The notes under the pieces were generated by a model. It did no database searches. It was not told the DNA's origin and was given only the letters and a program-made list of their open reading frames with translations. Positions 43,838-52,380 of a stretch of 64,000 nucleotides of DNA are shown piece after piece. The DNA is taken from positions 1 to 64,000 of the forward strand of contig NZ_SMYZ01000061.1 of the NCBI RefSeq assembly GCF_004919685.1. Direction: 5' to 3'. Position 1 is the stretch's first letter, and the number at the start of each line of letters is the position of its first letter. The stretch comes from Mesorhizobium norvegicum. GTDB taxonomy: Bacteria > Pseudomonadota > Alphaproteobacteria > Rhizobiales > Rhizobiaceae. The position numbers and the translations under genes are program-made.

Positions 43838-45256
43838 CTATTGCGGAAGCATGTCCTTGAGGCGGAGCAGCGCGATGCGCTCGACCTGTTTGCAGGCGGT
43901 CTCGAATTCGACGCCGCGGCTGTTGCCGATGCGTGCCTCGAATTCGGCGAGGATCTCCTCCTTCGTCTTGCCCTTCACCGCGATGATGAAGGGGAAGCCG
44001 AAGGTGGTGACGTAGGCGGCATTGAGCTTGGAAAACAGTTCGCGTTCCTTGTCGGTCAGCGCGTCGAGCCCTGCCGAGGCCTGTTCCCTGGTCGATTCCG
44101 CCGTCAGCCGTTTTGCCTTGGCCAGCTTGCCGGCAAGGTCGGGATGGGCGTTGAGCACCGAAAGGCGCTCGGTTTCGCTGGCGGAGCGGAAGACACGGCA
44201 AAGCGCATTGTGCAGGCCGCCTGAAGTGTCGTGCGCCGGGCCCAACTCCAGCTCGTAGGCGCGCTCGGCGATCCAGGGCGAGTGCTCGAACACGCCGCCG
44301 AATGTGTGGACGAAGGTCTCGAATTCCATCTTCGATGGGCGGAGCGCCGCCGGTTGATAAGGATTGACCTCTTGCCAGTGGCGGGCGATGTCGATGCGCC
44401 GCGCCAGCCAGACCTTGTCGTGCGACTTCACATAGTCGACGAAGCGCTTCAGCGCCGCCACCCGGCCCGGCCGCCCGACGAGGCGGCAATGCAGGCCGAT
44501 GTTCATCATGCGCGGCCGGCCGGCCTGGCCCTCGGCATAGAGCGTGTCGAAGCTGTCCTTCAAATAGGCAAAGAACTGGTCGCCCGAGTTGAAGCCCTGC
44601 GGGGTGGCGAAGCGCATGTCGTTGGCATCGAGCGTGTAAGGGATGATGAGTTGCGTGCCGCCCTCATGCTCGAACCAGTAGGGCAGTTCGTCGTCATAAG
44701 TGTCCGACACATAGTCGAAACCGCCTTCTTCCGCCACAATCCGCACCGTGTTGACCGATGTGCGGCCGGTGTACCAGCCGGTCGGGCGCGCGCCGGTCAC
44801 TTCGTAATGCAGCTTGATCGCCGCTTCGAGGTCGCGGCGCTCATCCTCGGCGCTGTGGTCGCGGTAGTCGATCCATCTCAGCCCGTGCGAAGCGATCTCC
44901 CAGCCGGCTTCCTGCATGGCCGTGACTTGATCGGGCGAACGGGCGAGCGCGGTGGCGACGCCATAGCAGGTGATCGGCACCTGCGCCTCGGTAAACAGAC
45001 GAAGCAGCCGCCAGAAGCCGGCGCGGGCGCCGTATTCGTAGATCGATTCCATGTTCCAGTGGCGCTGGCCCACCCAGGGTGCCGCGCCGACGATTTCCGA
45101 CAGGAAGGCTTCAGACGCCTTGTCGCCATGCAGCACGCAGTTTTCGCCGCCTTCCTCATAATTGACGACGAACTGCACGGCGACATGCGCACCGCCAGGC
45201 CATTTCGGGTCCGGCGGATTGGCTCCGTAGCCGCGCATGTCTCTGATGTAACGCAT
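43838..45256 (-). CDS. puuE: Allantoinase PuuE fused to OHCU decarboxylase
   Basis: 472-aa two-domain enzyme. Residues 1-305 are a polysaccharide-deacetylase-type, metal-independent allantoinase (AVQFVVNYEEGGEN, GRTSVNTVRIVAEEGG, MMNIGLHCRLVGRPGR). Residues 308-472 are 2-oxo-4-hydroxy-4-carboxy-5-ureidoimidazoline decarboxylase, UraD (FVHTFGGVFEHSPWIAERAY, VLNAHPDLAGKLA, FGFPFIIAVKG). The fusion joins two consecutive steps: OHCU to S-allantoin, then allantoin to allantoate. It is divergent from uraH, which makes the OHCU. Such fusions are known in alphaproteobacteria. Confidence 0.92.
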   Translation of the reverse strand: MRYIRDMRGYGANPPDPKWPGGAHVAVQFVVNYEEGGENCVLHGDKASEAFLSEIVGAAPWVGQRHWNMESIYEYGARAGFWRLLRLFTEAQVPITCYGVATALARSPDQVTAMQEAGWEIASHGLRWIDYRDHSAEDERRDLEAAIKLHYEVTGARPTGWYTGRTSVNTVRIVAEEGGFDYVSDTYDDELPYWFEHEGGTQLIIPYTLDANDMRFATPQGFNSGDQFFAYLKDSFDTLYAEGQAGRPRMMNIGLHCRLVGRPGRVAALKRFVDYVKSHDKVWLARRIDIARHWQEVNPYQPAALRPSKMEFETFVHTFGGVFEHSPWIAERAYELELGPAHDTSGGLHNALCRVFRSASETERLSVLNAHPDLAGKLAKAKRLTAESTREQASAGLDALTDKERELFSKLNAAYVTTFGFPFIIAVKGKTKEEILAEFEARIGNSRGVEFETACKQVERIALLRLKDMLPQ

Positions 45257-45459
45257 CGTCCCTCCCGCCGGGCATGGCCCGAAGTATGATCAGGATATCG
45301 AAAGGGTGCTTCTCGCATTCCCCCGAAAATTTTTGAAAGTGTTTTTGTCGCACTCCGCTCGACCGGGACTTATGCATCGCCTTTAATTGGCGCACAATTC
45401 ACTGTTGATACTTGATCGTACCGGGCCAATTCGCTCGTACCGGAAATGGGAGGCGGCCA

Positions 45460-45834
45460 ATGGCAGAAACGTCGAAAGCCGATGGCGGGCGTCTGACGAC
45501 CCATGTCCTCGACACCGCGACCGGCAAGCCGGCGGCGGGACTGTCGATTGCACTCTATCATCTTGAGGGCGACGCGCGGACACATTTGAAGACTGTTGCC
45601 ACCAATGCCGACGGCCGGTGCGACGCGCCGCTGCTGGCCGGAGCGGAGTTCCGCACCGGCGAATACGAACTGGTCTTCGCCGCGGGCGACTATTTGCGCC
45701 AGCAGGGGCTGAGCCTGCCGAAACCCGCCTTTCTCGATGTGATACCGATCCGCTTCGGCATGGCCGAACCGGTGCATTACCATGTGCCGCTGCTCGTCTC
45801 GCCCTACGGCTACTCGACCTACAGGGGGAGCTGA
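45460..45834 (+). CDS. uraH: 5-Hydroxyisourate hydrolase
   Basis: 124-aa transthyretin-related enzyme that hydrolyses 5-hydroxyisourate to OHCU. Signatures: LTTHVLDTATGKPAAGLSIA at the start and the C-terminal YSTYRGS (YRGS is diagnostic). Catalytic histidines are in THVLD and HYHVPLL. ATG 45460 has GGGAGG six bases upstream; the longer frame from 45412 has no site. Three bases separate its stop from xdhA, so it heads the uraH-xdhABC transcript, divergent from puuE-uraD. Confidence 0.93.
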   Translation: MAETSKADGGRLTTHVLDTATGKPAAGLSIALYHLEGDARTHLKTVATNADGRCDAPLLAGAEFRTGEYELVFAAGDYLRQQGLSLPKPAFLDVIPIRFGMAEPVHYHVPLLVSPYGYSTYRGS

Positions 45835-45837
45835 GGC

Positions 45838-47319
45838 ATGGCCAAGGTCAAGATCCGCAACGAGATCCGCTTCATCCTCAATGGCGAGGACATCGTGCTT
45901 GCAAAAGTGGCGCCCGAGGAGACCTTGCTCGACTGGCTGCGGCTCAACCGGTCGCTGCGCGGCACCAAGGAAGGCTGCGCCGAGGGCGATTGCGGCGCCT
46001 GCACCGTGCTGGTCGGCAAGCTTTCCGCCGGCGGCCTGGTCTATGAAAGCGTCAACGCCTGCATCCGCTTCCTCGGCTCGCTGGACGGCACCCATGTCGT
46101 GACCGTCGAGCATCTGCGTGGTTCACCCGGCCAGTTGCATCCGGTGCAGCAGGCGATGGTCGATTTCCACGGCTCGCAATGCGGCTTCTGCACGCCGGGC
46201 TTCGTCATGTCGCTCTACGGCTTGTGGATGAAATCACCCGACCCGTCCAACGCCTCTATCGAAAAGGCTTTGCAAGGCAATCTCTGCCGCTGCACCGGCT
46301 ACGAGGCGATTATGCGCGCGGCGCATGCCATCTCCAGCTACGGCAAGGCGGCAAAGGACCCGCTGGCCGCGGAGCGCAAGGCAATCACGGCCAGGCTCAA
46401 GGCCATGCATGACGGCGCCCGGGTCGAGATCGGTTCGGCCAAGGCGCGGCTGGTCGTGCCGGCCAACGTCGACGATTTCGCCGCCGTGCTGGACAAGGAA
46501 CCCGGCGCCACCATCGTTGCTGGTTCGACCGATGTCGGGCTGTGGGTGACCAAGCACATGCGCGATATTTCGCCGGCCATTTTCATCGGCAATCTCGACG
46601 GGCTTTGCACCATCTCGGAAGACAAGGGCGTCATTTCGATCGGCGCCGGCGTCACTTACAGCGAGGCGTTCTCGACGCTGGCCAAACGCATCCCGGCGCT
46701 GGGGCCATTGTTCGACCGCATCGGCGGCGAACAGGTGCGCAACATGGGCACCATCGGCGGCAACATCGCCAACGGCTCGCCGATCGGCGATACGCCGCCG
46801 CCCTTGATCGCGCTCGGCGCGCGGCTGACGCTGCGCAAGGGCAAGAAGCGGCGCACGATTCCGCTGGAAACCTTCTTCATTGCCTACGGCAAGCAGGACC
46901 GGCTACCAGGCGAATTCGTCGAGGCCGTGCACGTGCCCATCCCTGCCAAGGGTACGAAATTCGCCGTCCACAAGATCACCAAGCGCCGTGACGAGGACAT
47001 CACGGCGGCCCTCGGCGCCTTCTTCTTGACCCTGGCCAAGGATGGCACGGTCGCGGATGTGCGCATCGCCTATGGCGGCATGGCGGCGACGCCGAAGCGG
47101 GCGTCTTCTGTCGAAAAAGCGCTGCTCGGCAAGCCGTGGACCGAAGAGACGGTTGAGGCAGCGATGGCCGAATATGCCAGGGATTTCACCCCGCTGACCG
47201 ACATGCGGGCCTCGGCCGAATACCGGGCACTGGCGGCGAAAAACCTTCTGTTGCGCTTCTTTGCAGAGACGAGCGGCACCAAGGCGCCGTTCCAGGTATC
47301 CCGGAACGAGGCGGCGTGA
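45838..47319 (+). CDS. xdhA: Xanthine dehydrogenase small subunit (2Fe-2S, FAD)
   Basis: 493-aa subunit. Residues 8-165 carry two 2Fe-2S clusters: CAEGDCGAC (plant type) and CGFCTPGF with LCRCTGYE (alpha-helical type). The FAD domain starts at about 195; TIGGNIANGSPIGDTPP is the flavin loop. The C-terminal CO-dehydrogenase-flavoprotein-C domain ends the chain. It passes electrons from XdhB to NAD. It follows uraH directly and is separated from xdhB by a 208-base repeat-bearing gap. Confidence 0.94.
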   Translation: MAKVKIRNEIRFILNGEDIVLAKVAPEETLLDWLRLNRSLRGTKEGCAEGDCGACTVLVGKLSAGGLVYESVNACIRFLGSLDGTHVVTVEHLRGSPGQLHPVQQAMVDFHGSQCGFCTPGFVMSLYGLWMKSPDPSNASIEKALQGNLCRCTGYEAIMRAAHAISSYGKAAKDPLAAERKAITARLKAMHDGARVEIGSAKARLVVPANVDDFAAVLDKEPGATIVAGSTDVGLWVTKHMRDISPAIFIGNLDGLCTISEDKGVISIGAGVTYSEAFSTLAKRIPALGPLFDRIGGEQVRNMGTIGGNIANGSPIGDTPPPLIALGARLTLRKGKKRRTIPLETFFIAYGKQDRLPGEFVEAVHVPIPAKGTKFAVHKITKRRDEDITAALGAFFLTLAKDGTVADVRIAYGGMAATPKRASSVEKALLGKPWTEETVEAAMAEYARDFTPLTDMRASAEYRALAAKNLLLRFFAETSGTKAPFQVSRNEAA

Positions 47320-47368
47320 TGCATATCAACGCCAGCGAACAAATAGCGGAGCGATCACGAATAGCGTC

Positions 47369-47511
47369 CTTCTCCCCGTTCACGGGGAGAAGATGCCGGC
47401 AGGCAGATGAGGGGCGGCGCCGTCGTCGATCGATATCCGCAAGCCCGTCACGGTCAGCGCCGCCCCTCATCCGGCCCTTCGGGCCACCTTCTCCCCGTGA
47501 ACGGGGAGAAG
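47369..47511. repeat. Inverted pair of CTTCTCCCC palindromic repeats between xdhA and xdhB
   Basis: Hairpins CTTCTCCCCGT-TC-ACGGGGAGAAG (47369-47392) and CTTCTCCCCGT-GA-ACGGGGAGAAG (47488-47511) flank a spacer. ATGCCGGCAGG and ATGAGGGGCGGCGC follow the first; GCGCCGCCCCTCATCC precedes the second. Same family as 1337-1516, but with hairpins at the outside. It lies inside the xdh transcript, so both hairpins should form in the mRNA and may affect xdhB expression. Confidence 0.85.
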
Positions 47512-47527
47512 GGAAAAGAGGTCCTCG

Positions 47528-49873
47528 ATGAACAAGCACGCCACATCAAATCTCAAGGCTGAAAAGATCGCCGGCGGCGTCGCCACCTCTCAACGGCATG
47601 ACTCCGCCCACAAGCATGTCAGCGGCACCGCCGTCTATATCGACGACATGCCGGAACCGGCCGGCACGCTGCATGGCTGCCTCGGGCTTTCTGCCGCCAC
47701 GCATGCCACGATCACCAGCATGGATCTCTCGGCGGTGCGTACAGCGCCCGGCGTTGTCGACGTGCTGACGGCCAGTGACGTGCCGGGCGAAAACGACATT
47801 TCGCCGACCGGCCGCCACGACGAGCCGGTGCTTGCCGACGGCAAGGTGCAATTCTACGGCCAGCCGATCTTCTGCGTCATCGCCGAGACGCGCGAGCAAG
47901 CACGGCGGGCGACAAGGCTGGCCAAGGTCGAATACAAGGAATTGCCTTTCGTCACCGACATAGGCGCGCTCGATCCGAAAAAGAGCAAGCTCGTCACGCC
48001 GCCTCTCACGCTGAGGCGCGGCGATGCCGCTACAGCGATCCGTCAGGCGCCGCGCCGGCTGAAAGGAAATATGCGCATTGGTGGCCAGGAACACTTCTAC
48101 CTCGAAGGCCATATCGCCATGGCCATTCCGGGCGAAGATCAGGACGTCACCATCTATTCCTCGACCCAGCATCCGAGCGAAGTCCAGCATATGGTCAGCC
48201 ATGCGCTCGGCGTGCCGAGCAACGCCATCACGGTGGAAATCCGCCGCATGGGCGGCGGCTTCGGCGGCAAGGAAACGCAAGGCAACCAGTTTGCCGCATT
48301 GGCCGCGATCGCCGCGAAGAAACACCATCGCGCCGTCAAAATCCGGCCCGACCGCGACGACGACATGATCGCCACCGGCAAGCGCCATGACTTCCTCGTC
48401 GACTACGAGGTGGGCTTTGATGACGAGGGCAACATCCTCGGCGTCGATTTCATGTTCGCGGCGCGCTGCGGTTTCTCGTCGGACCTTTCCGGTCCGGTAA
48501 CCGATCGCGCGCTGTTCCACTGCGACAACGCTTATTTCTGGCCGGCGGTGCATGCCCAATCGGCGCCGCTCTACACCAACACCGTGTCGAACACCGCGTT
48601 TCGTGGTTTCGGCGGCCCGCAAGGCATGGTCGGCGCCGAGCGTGTCATCGACGAGGTGGCCTTTGCCGTCGGCAAGGATCCGCTCGAAATCCGCAAGAAG
48701 AACTTCTACGGCACATCGGACCGCAACATCACGCCCTACCACCAGACGGTCGAGGACAACATCATCCAGCGCATCGTCGCCGAGCTGGAGCAAAGCGCCA
48801 GCTATGCGCGGCGGCGGCGCGAAATATCGGCCTTCAATGCCAACAGCCGTTTCATCAAGCGTGGCCTGGCGCTGACGCCGGTCAAGTTCGGCATCTCGTT
48901 CACCGCCACGCATTACAATCAGGCCGGCGCGCTGGTGCATGTCTATACCGACGGTTCGGTGCATCTGAACCATGGCGGCACCGAGATGGGGCAAGGCCTC
49001 TACGTCAAGGTGGCGCAAGTGGTGGCGGAAGAGTTCCAGATCGACCTCGACCAGGTGAAGATCACCGCGACCACCACCGGCAAGGTGCCGAACACTTCGG
49101 CCACGGCAGCGTCGTCCGGCTCCGACCTCAACGGCATGGCGGCGCAGAATGGCGCTCGCCAGATCAAGGATCGGCTAACCGATTTCGCCGCCGAAAAATA
49201 TCAGGTGCCGCGCGATCAGGTGCTGTTCCTGCCCAACCGGGTGCGCATCGGCAACCAGGAAATCGCCTTCGCCGACCTCGTCAAGCAGGCCTATATGGCC
49301 CGCATCCAGCTGTCGGCGGCCGGTTTCTACAAGACGCCGAAAATCCACTGGAATCGCGACAAGGGCGAGGGCCGCCCCTTCTATTATTTCGCCTATGGCG
49401 CGTCGTGTTCGGAGGTCTCGGTCGACACGCTGACCGGCGAATACATGGTCGAGCGCACCGACATTCTCCATGACTGTGGCCGATCTCTGAACCGGGCGAT
49501 CGACATCGGCCAGATCGAGGGCGGCTTCATCCAGGGCATGGGCTGGCTGACAACGGAAGAACTGTGGTGGGACGCCAAGGGCCGGCTGCGCACGCACGCG
49601 CCATCGACCTACAAGATTCCGCTCGCCTCCGACCGGCCAAAAATCTTCAACGTGACCTTGGCGGACTGGCCGGAAGCGAGCGAGCCAACCATCCACCGCT
49701 CCAAGGCGGTCGGCGAGCCGCCGTTCCCGCTCGGCATGTCGGTGCTGCACGCGCTGTCGGATGCCGTGGCCAGCGTCGCCGACAACAAGATCTGCCCGCG
49801 CCTCGACGCGCCGGCGACCCCGGAACGGGTGCTGATGGCGATCGAGCGGCTGAAGAAAGAAGCCAAGGCCTGA
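47528..49873 (+). CDS. xdhB: Xanthine dehydrogenase large, molybdopterin-binding subunit
   Basis: 781-aa catalytic subunit that hydroxylates hypoxanthine and xanthine. N-terminal a/b hammerhead (VSGTAVYIDDMPEP), then the Mo-binding domains: GGQEHFYLE, RMGGGFGGKE, FRGFGGPQGM, GTEMGQGLYVKVAQV and the active-site glutamate region KAVGEPPFPLG. Essential arginine (TAFRGFGG) and glutamate (VGEPP) of xanthine dehydrogenases are conserved. GAGGTCC stands upstream of the ATG. The gene is intact although its leader carries palindromic repeats. Confidence 0.94.
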   Translation: MNKHATSNLKAEKIAGGVATSQRHDSAHKHVSGTAVYIDDMPEPAGTLHGCLGLSAATHATITSMDLSAVRTAPGVVDVLTASDVPGENDISPTGRHDEPVLADGKVQFYGQPIFCVIAETREQARRATRLAKVEYKELPFVTDIGALDPKKSKLVTPPLTLRRGDAATAIRQAPRRLKGNMRIGGQEHFYLEGHIAMAIPGEDQDVTIYSSTQHPSEVQHMVSHALGVPSNAITVEIRRMGGGFGGKETQGNQFAALAAIAAKKHHRAVKIRPDRDDDMIATGKRHDFLVDYEVGFDDEGNILGVDFMFAARCGFSSDLSGPVTDRALFHCDNAYFWPAVHAQSAPLYTNTVSNTAFRGFGGPQGMVGAERVIDEVAFAVGKDPLEIRKKNFYGTSDRNITPYHQTVEDNIIQRIVAELEQSASYARRRREISAFNANSRFIKRGLALTPVKFGISFTATHYNQAGALVHVYTDGSVHLNHGGTEMGQGLYVKVAQVVAEEFQIDLDQVKITATTTGKVPNTSATAASSGSDLNGMAAQNGARQIKDRLTDFAAEKYQVPRDQVLFLPNRVRIGNQEIAFADLVKQAYMARIQLSAAGFYKTPKIHWNRDKGEGRPFYYFAYGASCSEVSVDTLTGEYMVERTDILHDCGRSLNRAIDIGQIEGGFIQGMGWLTTEELWWDAKGRLRTHAPSTYKIPLASDRPKIFNVTLADWPEASEPTIHRSKAVGEPPFPLGMSVLHALSDAVASVADNKICPRLDAPATPERVLMAIERLKKEAKA

Positions 49874-49947
49874 GTCCGGCCCCAGGGTCGGCAATGCGTG
49901 CAATTCGGGCCGAAAAAACCTATATTTCCCGTTTGGGAACGTGAGCC

Positions 49948-51018
49948 ATGGACTCGAAAGTGCAAAGCCTGAAAGCCTTTCTCGCCAGCGTCGGCCGGGT
50001 TGCCCTGGTCGAAGTGGCCGGGACAAAAGGCTCGACGCCACGCGAAAAGGGCGCCTTCATGCTCGTCTCGCAGACGGCGATCTTTGGTACGATCGGCGGC
50101 GGTCAGCTCGAATACATGGCGATCGACAAAGCCCGGCAGATGCTTTTCTCCCCCCTCGAGGGGGGAGAGGAGCGATCGGCCGAAGGCCGAGAAAAAGCCA
50201 ACGATTTGGCTTTTTCAGCGACGAGCGCCCGGAGCCATAGCGAAGGGCAAGCCGCAAGGCGGCCAGAGGGGGGCCTATCAGAAGGCACCGCCAGGGCGTT
50301 GAGCCCGGTCGATCCGACCCCACCCGGCGGCTTTGCCGCCACCCTCCCCTCAAGGGGGAGGGATAGCCGCGCAACCCTCGACGTCCCGCTCGGCCCCGAG
50401 ATCGGCCAATGCTGCGGCGGGCGCGTCGAAGTGCTGATCCGGCTCGTCGATGCCGTGCTCGCCGCTGAGCTGGTTGCGGCTGCGGAAGCCGAGGAGGCGC
50501 ACCTGCCGCATGTCTACATCTTCGGCGGCGGCCATGTCGGCCAGGCGCTGGCGTCGACGATCGCACTGCTTCCCGTGCACGGCGTCGTCATTGAGACGCG
50601 GGCCGAGGCGCTGGAAGGCATGCCGGAAACCGTCGAGACGCGGCTGACGCCGATGCCCGAGGCTGAGGTGCGAAACGCCCCCGCCGGCACCGCCTTCGCC
50701 ATCCTCACCCACGACCATGCGCTGGATTTCCTGATCGTCGCCGAAGCGCTGAAACGAGGCGACACCGCCTATGTCGGCATGATCGGCTCGAAGACCAAGA
50801 AAGCGACGTTCAGGAACTGGTTCCTGAACTCGGCGGACGGCAGCAAAGCCGAGTTTGCCCGCCTCGTCTCGCCAATTGGCGGCGACACCGTCAAGGACAA
50901 GCGCCCGCAAGTCATTGCGGCGTTGGCGGCCGCCGAAATCATGACGGCGCTGGTCATCCACGCTGCAGCCTCAAATGCCGACCATCAGGTCCTGCATGAC
51001 AAGGTGCTGGCGGGCTAA
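49948..51018 (+). CDS. xdhC: Xanthine dehydrogenase accessory factor, with repeat insertion
   Basis: 356-aa protein that binds molybdenum cofactor and inserts its sulfurated form into XdhB. The N-terminal XdhC domain (GTKGSTPREKGAFMLV, GTIGGGQLEYMAID) is interrupted after residue 66 by about 75 residues with repetitive, low-complexity character (LEGGEERSAEG, PEGGLSEGTARALSP), then resumes at ATLDVPLGPEIGQCCGGRVE, which normally follows closely. The Rossmann-like C domain has HVYIFGGGHVGQALA and MIGSKTKKATF. The insert equals a 225-nt palindromic repeat (50146-50370) in frame with no stop. Usual XdhC length is about 280 aa, the length left without the insert. Activity may be retained if it forms an exposed loop. 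Confidence 0.88.
   Translation: MDSKVQSLKAFLASVGRVALVEVAGTKGSTPREKGAFMLVSQTAIFGTIGGGQLEYMAIDKARQMLFSPLEGGEERSAEGREKANDLAFSATSARSHSEGQAARRPEGGLSEGTARALSPVDPTPPGGFAATLPSRGRDSRATLDVPLGPEIGQCCGGRVEVLIRLVDAVLAAELVAAAEAEEAHLPHVYIFGGGHVGQALASTIALLPVHGVVIETRAEALEGMPETVETRLTPMPEAEVRNAPAGTAFAILTHDHALDFLIVAEALKRGDTAYVGMIGSKTKKATFRNWFLNSADGSKAEFARLVSPIGGDTVKDKRPQVIAALAAAEIMTALVIHAAASNADHQVLHDKVLAG
50146..50370 (+). repeat. 225-nt palindromic repeat inserted in frame in xdhC, containing structured unit U3
   Basis: The left end is a perfect 22-bp palindrome (arm TCTCCCCCCTC, 50147-50168); the right end is CCCTCCCC-TCAAG-GGGGAGGG (50342-50362). Inside lies unit U3: GAGGAGCG (50167-50174), H1 TCGGCC-GAA-GGCCGA (50176-50190), H2 with 11-bp stem GAAAAAGCCAA and CGAT loop (50191-50216), then the 29-base block beginning GACGAGCGCCCGGAGCC (50220-50248). 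The length is a multiple of three and all codons are sense. Confidence 0.85.
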
Positions 51019-51031
51019 GCTTGCGTCGCAG

Positions 51032-51125
51032 CTAGAGCAATTCCAGGAAAAGTGGGAACTGGTTTTCCCGGGAAAAGCGCATAGCGCTTTCCCTTGGGAA
51101 TTGCGTCAAAACAAGGAGCTCTAGA
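51032..51125. repeat. RIME-like intergenic repeat, copy 2
   Basis: Begins CTAGAGCAATTCCAGGAAAA and ends GGAGCTCTAGA, with GGAATTGCGTCAAAACAAGG near the end; same element as 34438-34543, with another internal hairpin (AAAGCGCATAGCGCTTT). Its terminal TAG is the stop codon of the flavin monooxygenase gene at 51121. It lies between convergent genes. Confidence 0.8.
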
Positions 51126-52380
51126 CCGGCCGTTTCAGGCCCAGATGGTCGCGCAAGGTGCGACCCTCATAGTCCCGGCGGAAGAGGCCGCGCCGCTGCA
51201 GTTCCGGCACGACGAGCGTGGCAAAGGCATCGAGTTCGCCGGGGAAATAAGAGGGCATGACGTTGAAGCCGTCGGCAGCACCCCCTTCGAACCGAGCCTG
51301 CAGCTCGTCGGCGACCTGGGCCGCTGTGCCAACGATGCGCCAATGGCCCCGCGCGCCGGCGAAATGGCGCGCAAGCTGGCGAATGGAAAGGTTGTCGCGG
51401 CGCGACTGTTCGATGACCAGCGCCTGACGGCTCTGCATGCTCTCGCTGGGCGGCAGCTCCGGAAGCGGTCCATCGATCGGACAGCGCCACAGATCGGAGA
51501 TGCTGAGATAGCTGGACAGCAGCGCAACGCCGACATCGTCGGGGATCAGCTCCTGCAATTCCTCGTATTTTTCACGGGCCTCCGCCTCGGTCTCCGCCAC
51601 CACGGGTGCTACGCCCGGCATGATCTTGATGTCGTCCGGCTCGCGCCCATAGGCCGCCAGACGCCCCTTGAGATCGTCGTAGAAGGCCTTGGCTTCCTCG
51701 AAGGTCTGCGCCGCCGTGAACACCACATCGGCGGTTCGGGCGGCGAGGTCGCGGCCGACATCCGAAGCGCCGGCCTGAACCAGCACAGGCGCGCCCTGGG
51801 GCGAACGCGGCAGGTCGAGCGGATCCCGCACCGAAAAGCTCTGGCCGTCGTGACCGGAAGCCCCATCGAGCTTGCCGTGCCAAAGTCGGGCAACCACCTC
51901 GGCGAACTCACGCGCGCGCTCATAACGGTCCGCATGCGGACGCAAGCCGGTCGAGCCGAAATTGGCTGCCTCGATGGGACTGGCCGAGGTGACCAGGTTC
52001 CAGCCGGCCCGGCCACCGCTCAGATGGTCGAGCGACAGGAAGGTTCGTGCCAGCCCATAGGGCTCGTTGTAGCTGGTCGACGCTGTCGAGACGAGGCCGA
52101 TGCGGCTGGTCTGGACGGCGAGCGCCGACAGCAGGCTGATCGGCTCGAAACCGATCGAGCGCGACGTCTGGCTGGCAATGCCGACATTGGCTTCGCGCAA
52201 GCCGGCGGCGTCCTCGCAGAACACCATGTCGAATTTCGCCGCTTCCGCCGTGCGCGCCAGCTGGATGTAATGGTCGATGTCGATGCCGGCGGTCACGTGC
52301 GCCTTGGGGTGGCGCCAGGCGGCGATATGGTGGCCTGTCGCCCACAGAAAGGCGCCGAGCTTCATCTGGCGAGCGGTCAT
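51121..52380 (-). CDS. LLM-class flavin-dependent monooxygenase (NtaA/DszA-like)
   Basis: 419-aa luciferase-like monooxygenase. WNLVTSASPIEAANFG, RIGLVSTASTSYNEPY and HLSGGRAGWNLVT are the usual FMN-binding and active-site blocks, and the C-terminal RTLRDHLGLKRP is typical of the NtaA/SnaA/DszA group. Members oxidise chelators, sulfonates or thiols with FMNH2 supplied by a separate reductase; none is adjacent. ATG 52380 overlaps the stop of the upstream paralogue (ATGA). The location between xdhC and puuD suggests a link to nitrogen or sulfur scavenging, without proof. Confidence 0.87.
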   Translation of the reverse strand: MTARQMKLGAFLWATGHHIAAWRHPKAHVTAGIDIDHYIQLARTAEAAKFDMVFCEDAAGLREANVGIASQTSRSIGFEPISLLSALAVQTSRIGLVSTASTSYNEPYGLARTFLSLDHLSGGRAGWNLVTSASPIEAANFGSTGLRPHADRYERAREFAEVVARLWHGKLDGASGHDGQSFSVRDPLDLPRSPQGAPVLVQAGASDVGRDLAARTADVVFTAAQTFEEAKAFYDDLKGRLAAYGREPDDIKIMPGVAPVVAETEAEAREKYEELQELIPDDVGVALLSSYLSISDLWRCPIDGPLPELPPSESMQSRQALVIEQSRRDNLSIRQLARHFAGARGHWRIVGTAAQVADELQARFEGGAADGFNVMPSYFPGELDAFATLVVPELQRRGLFRRDYEGRTLRDHLGLKRPV

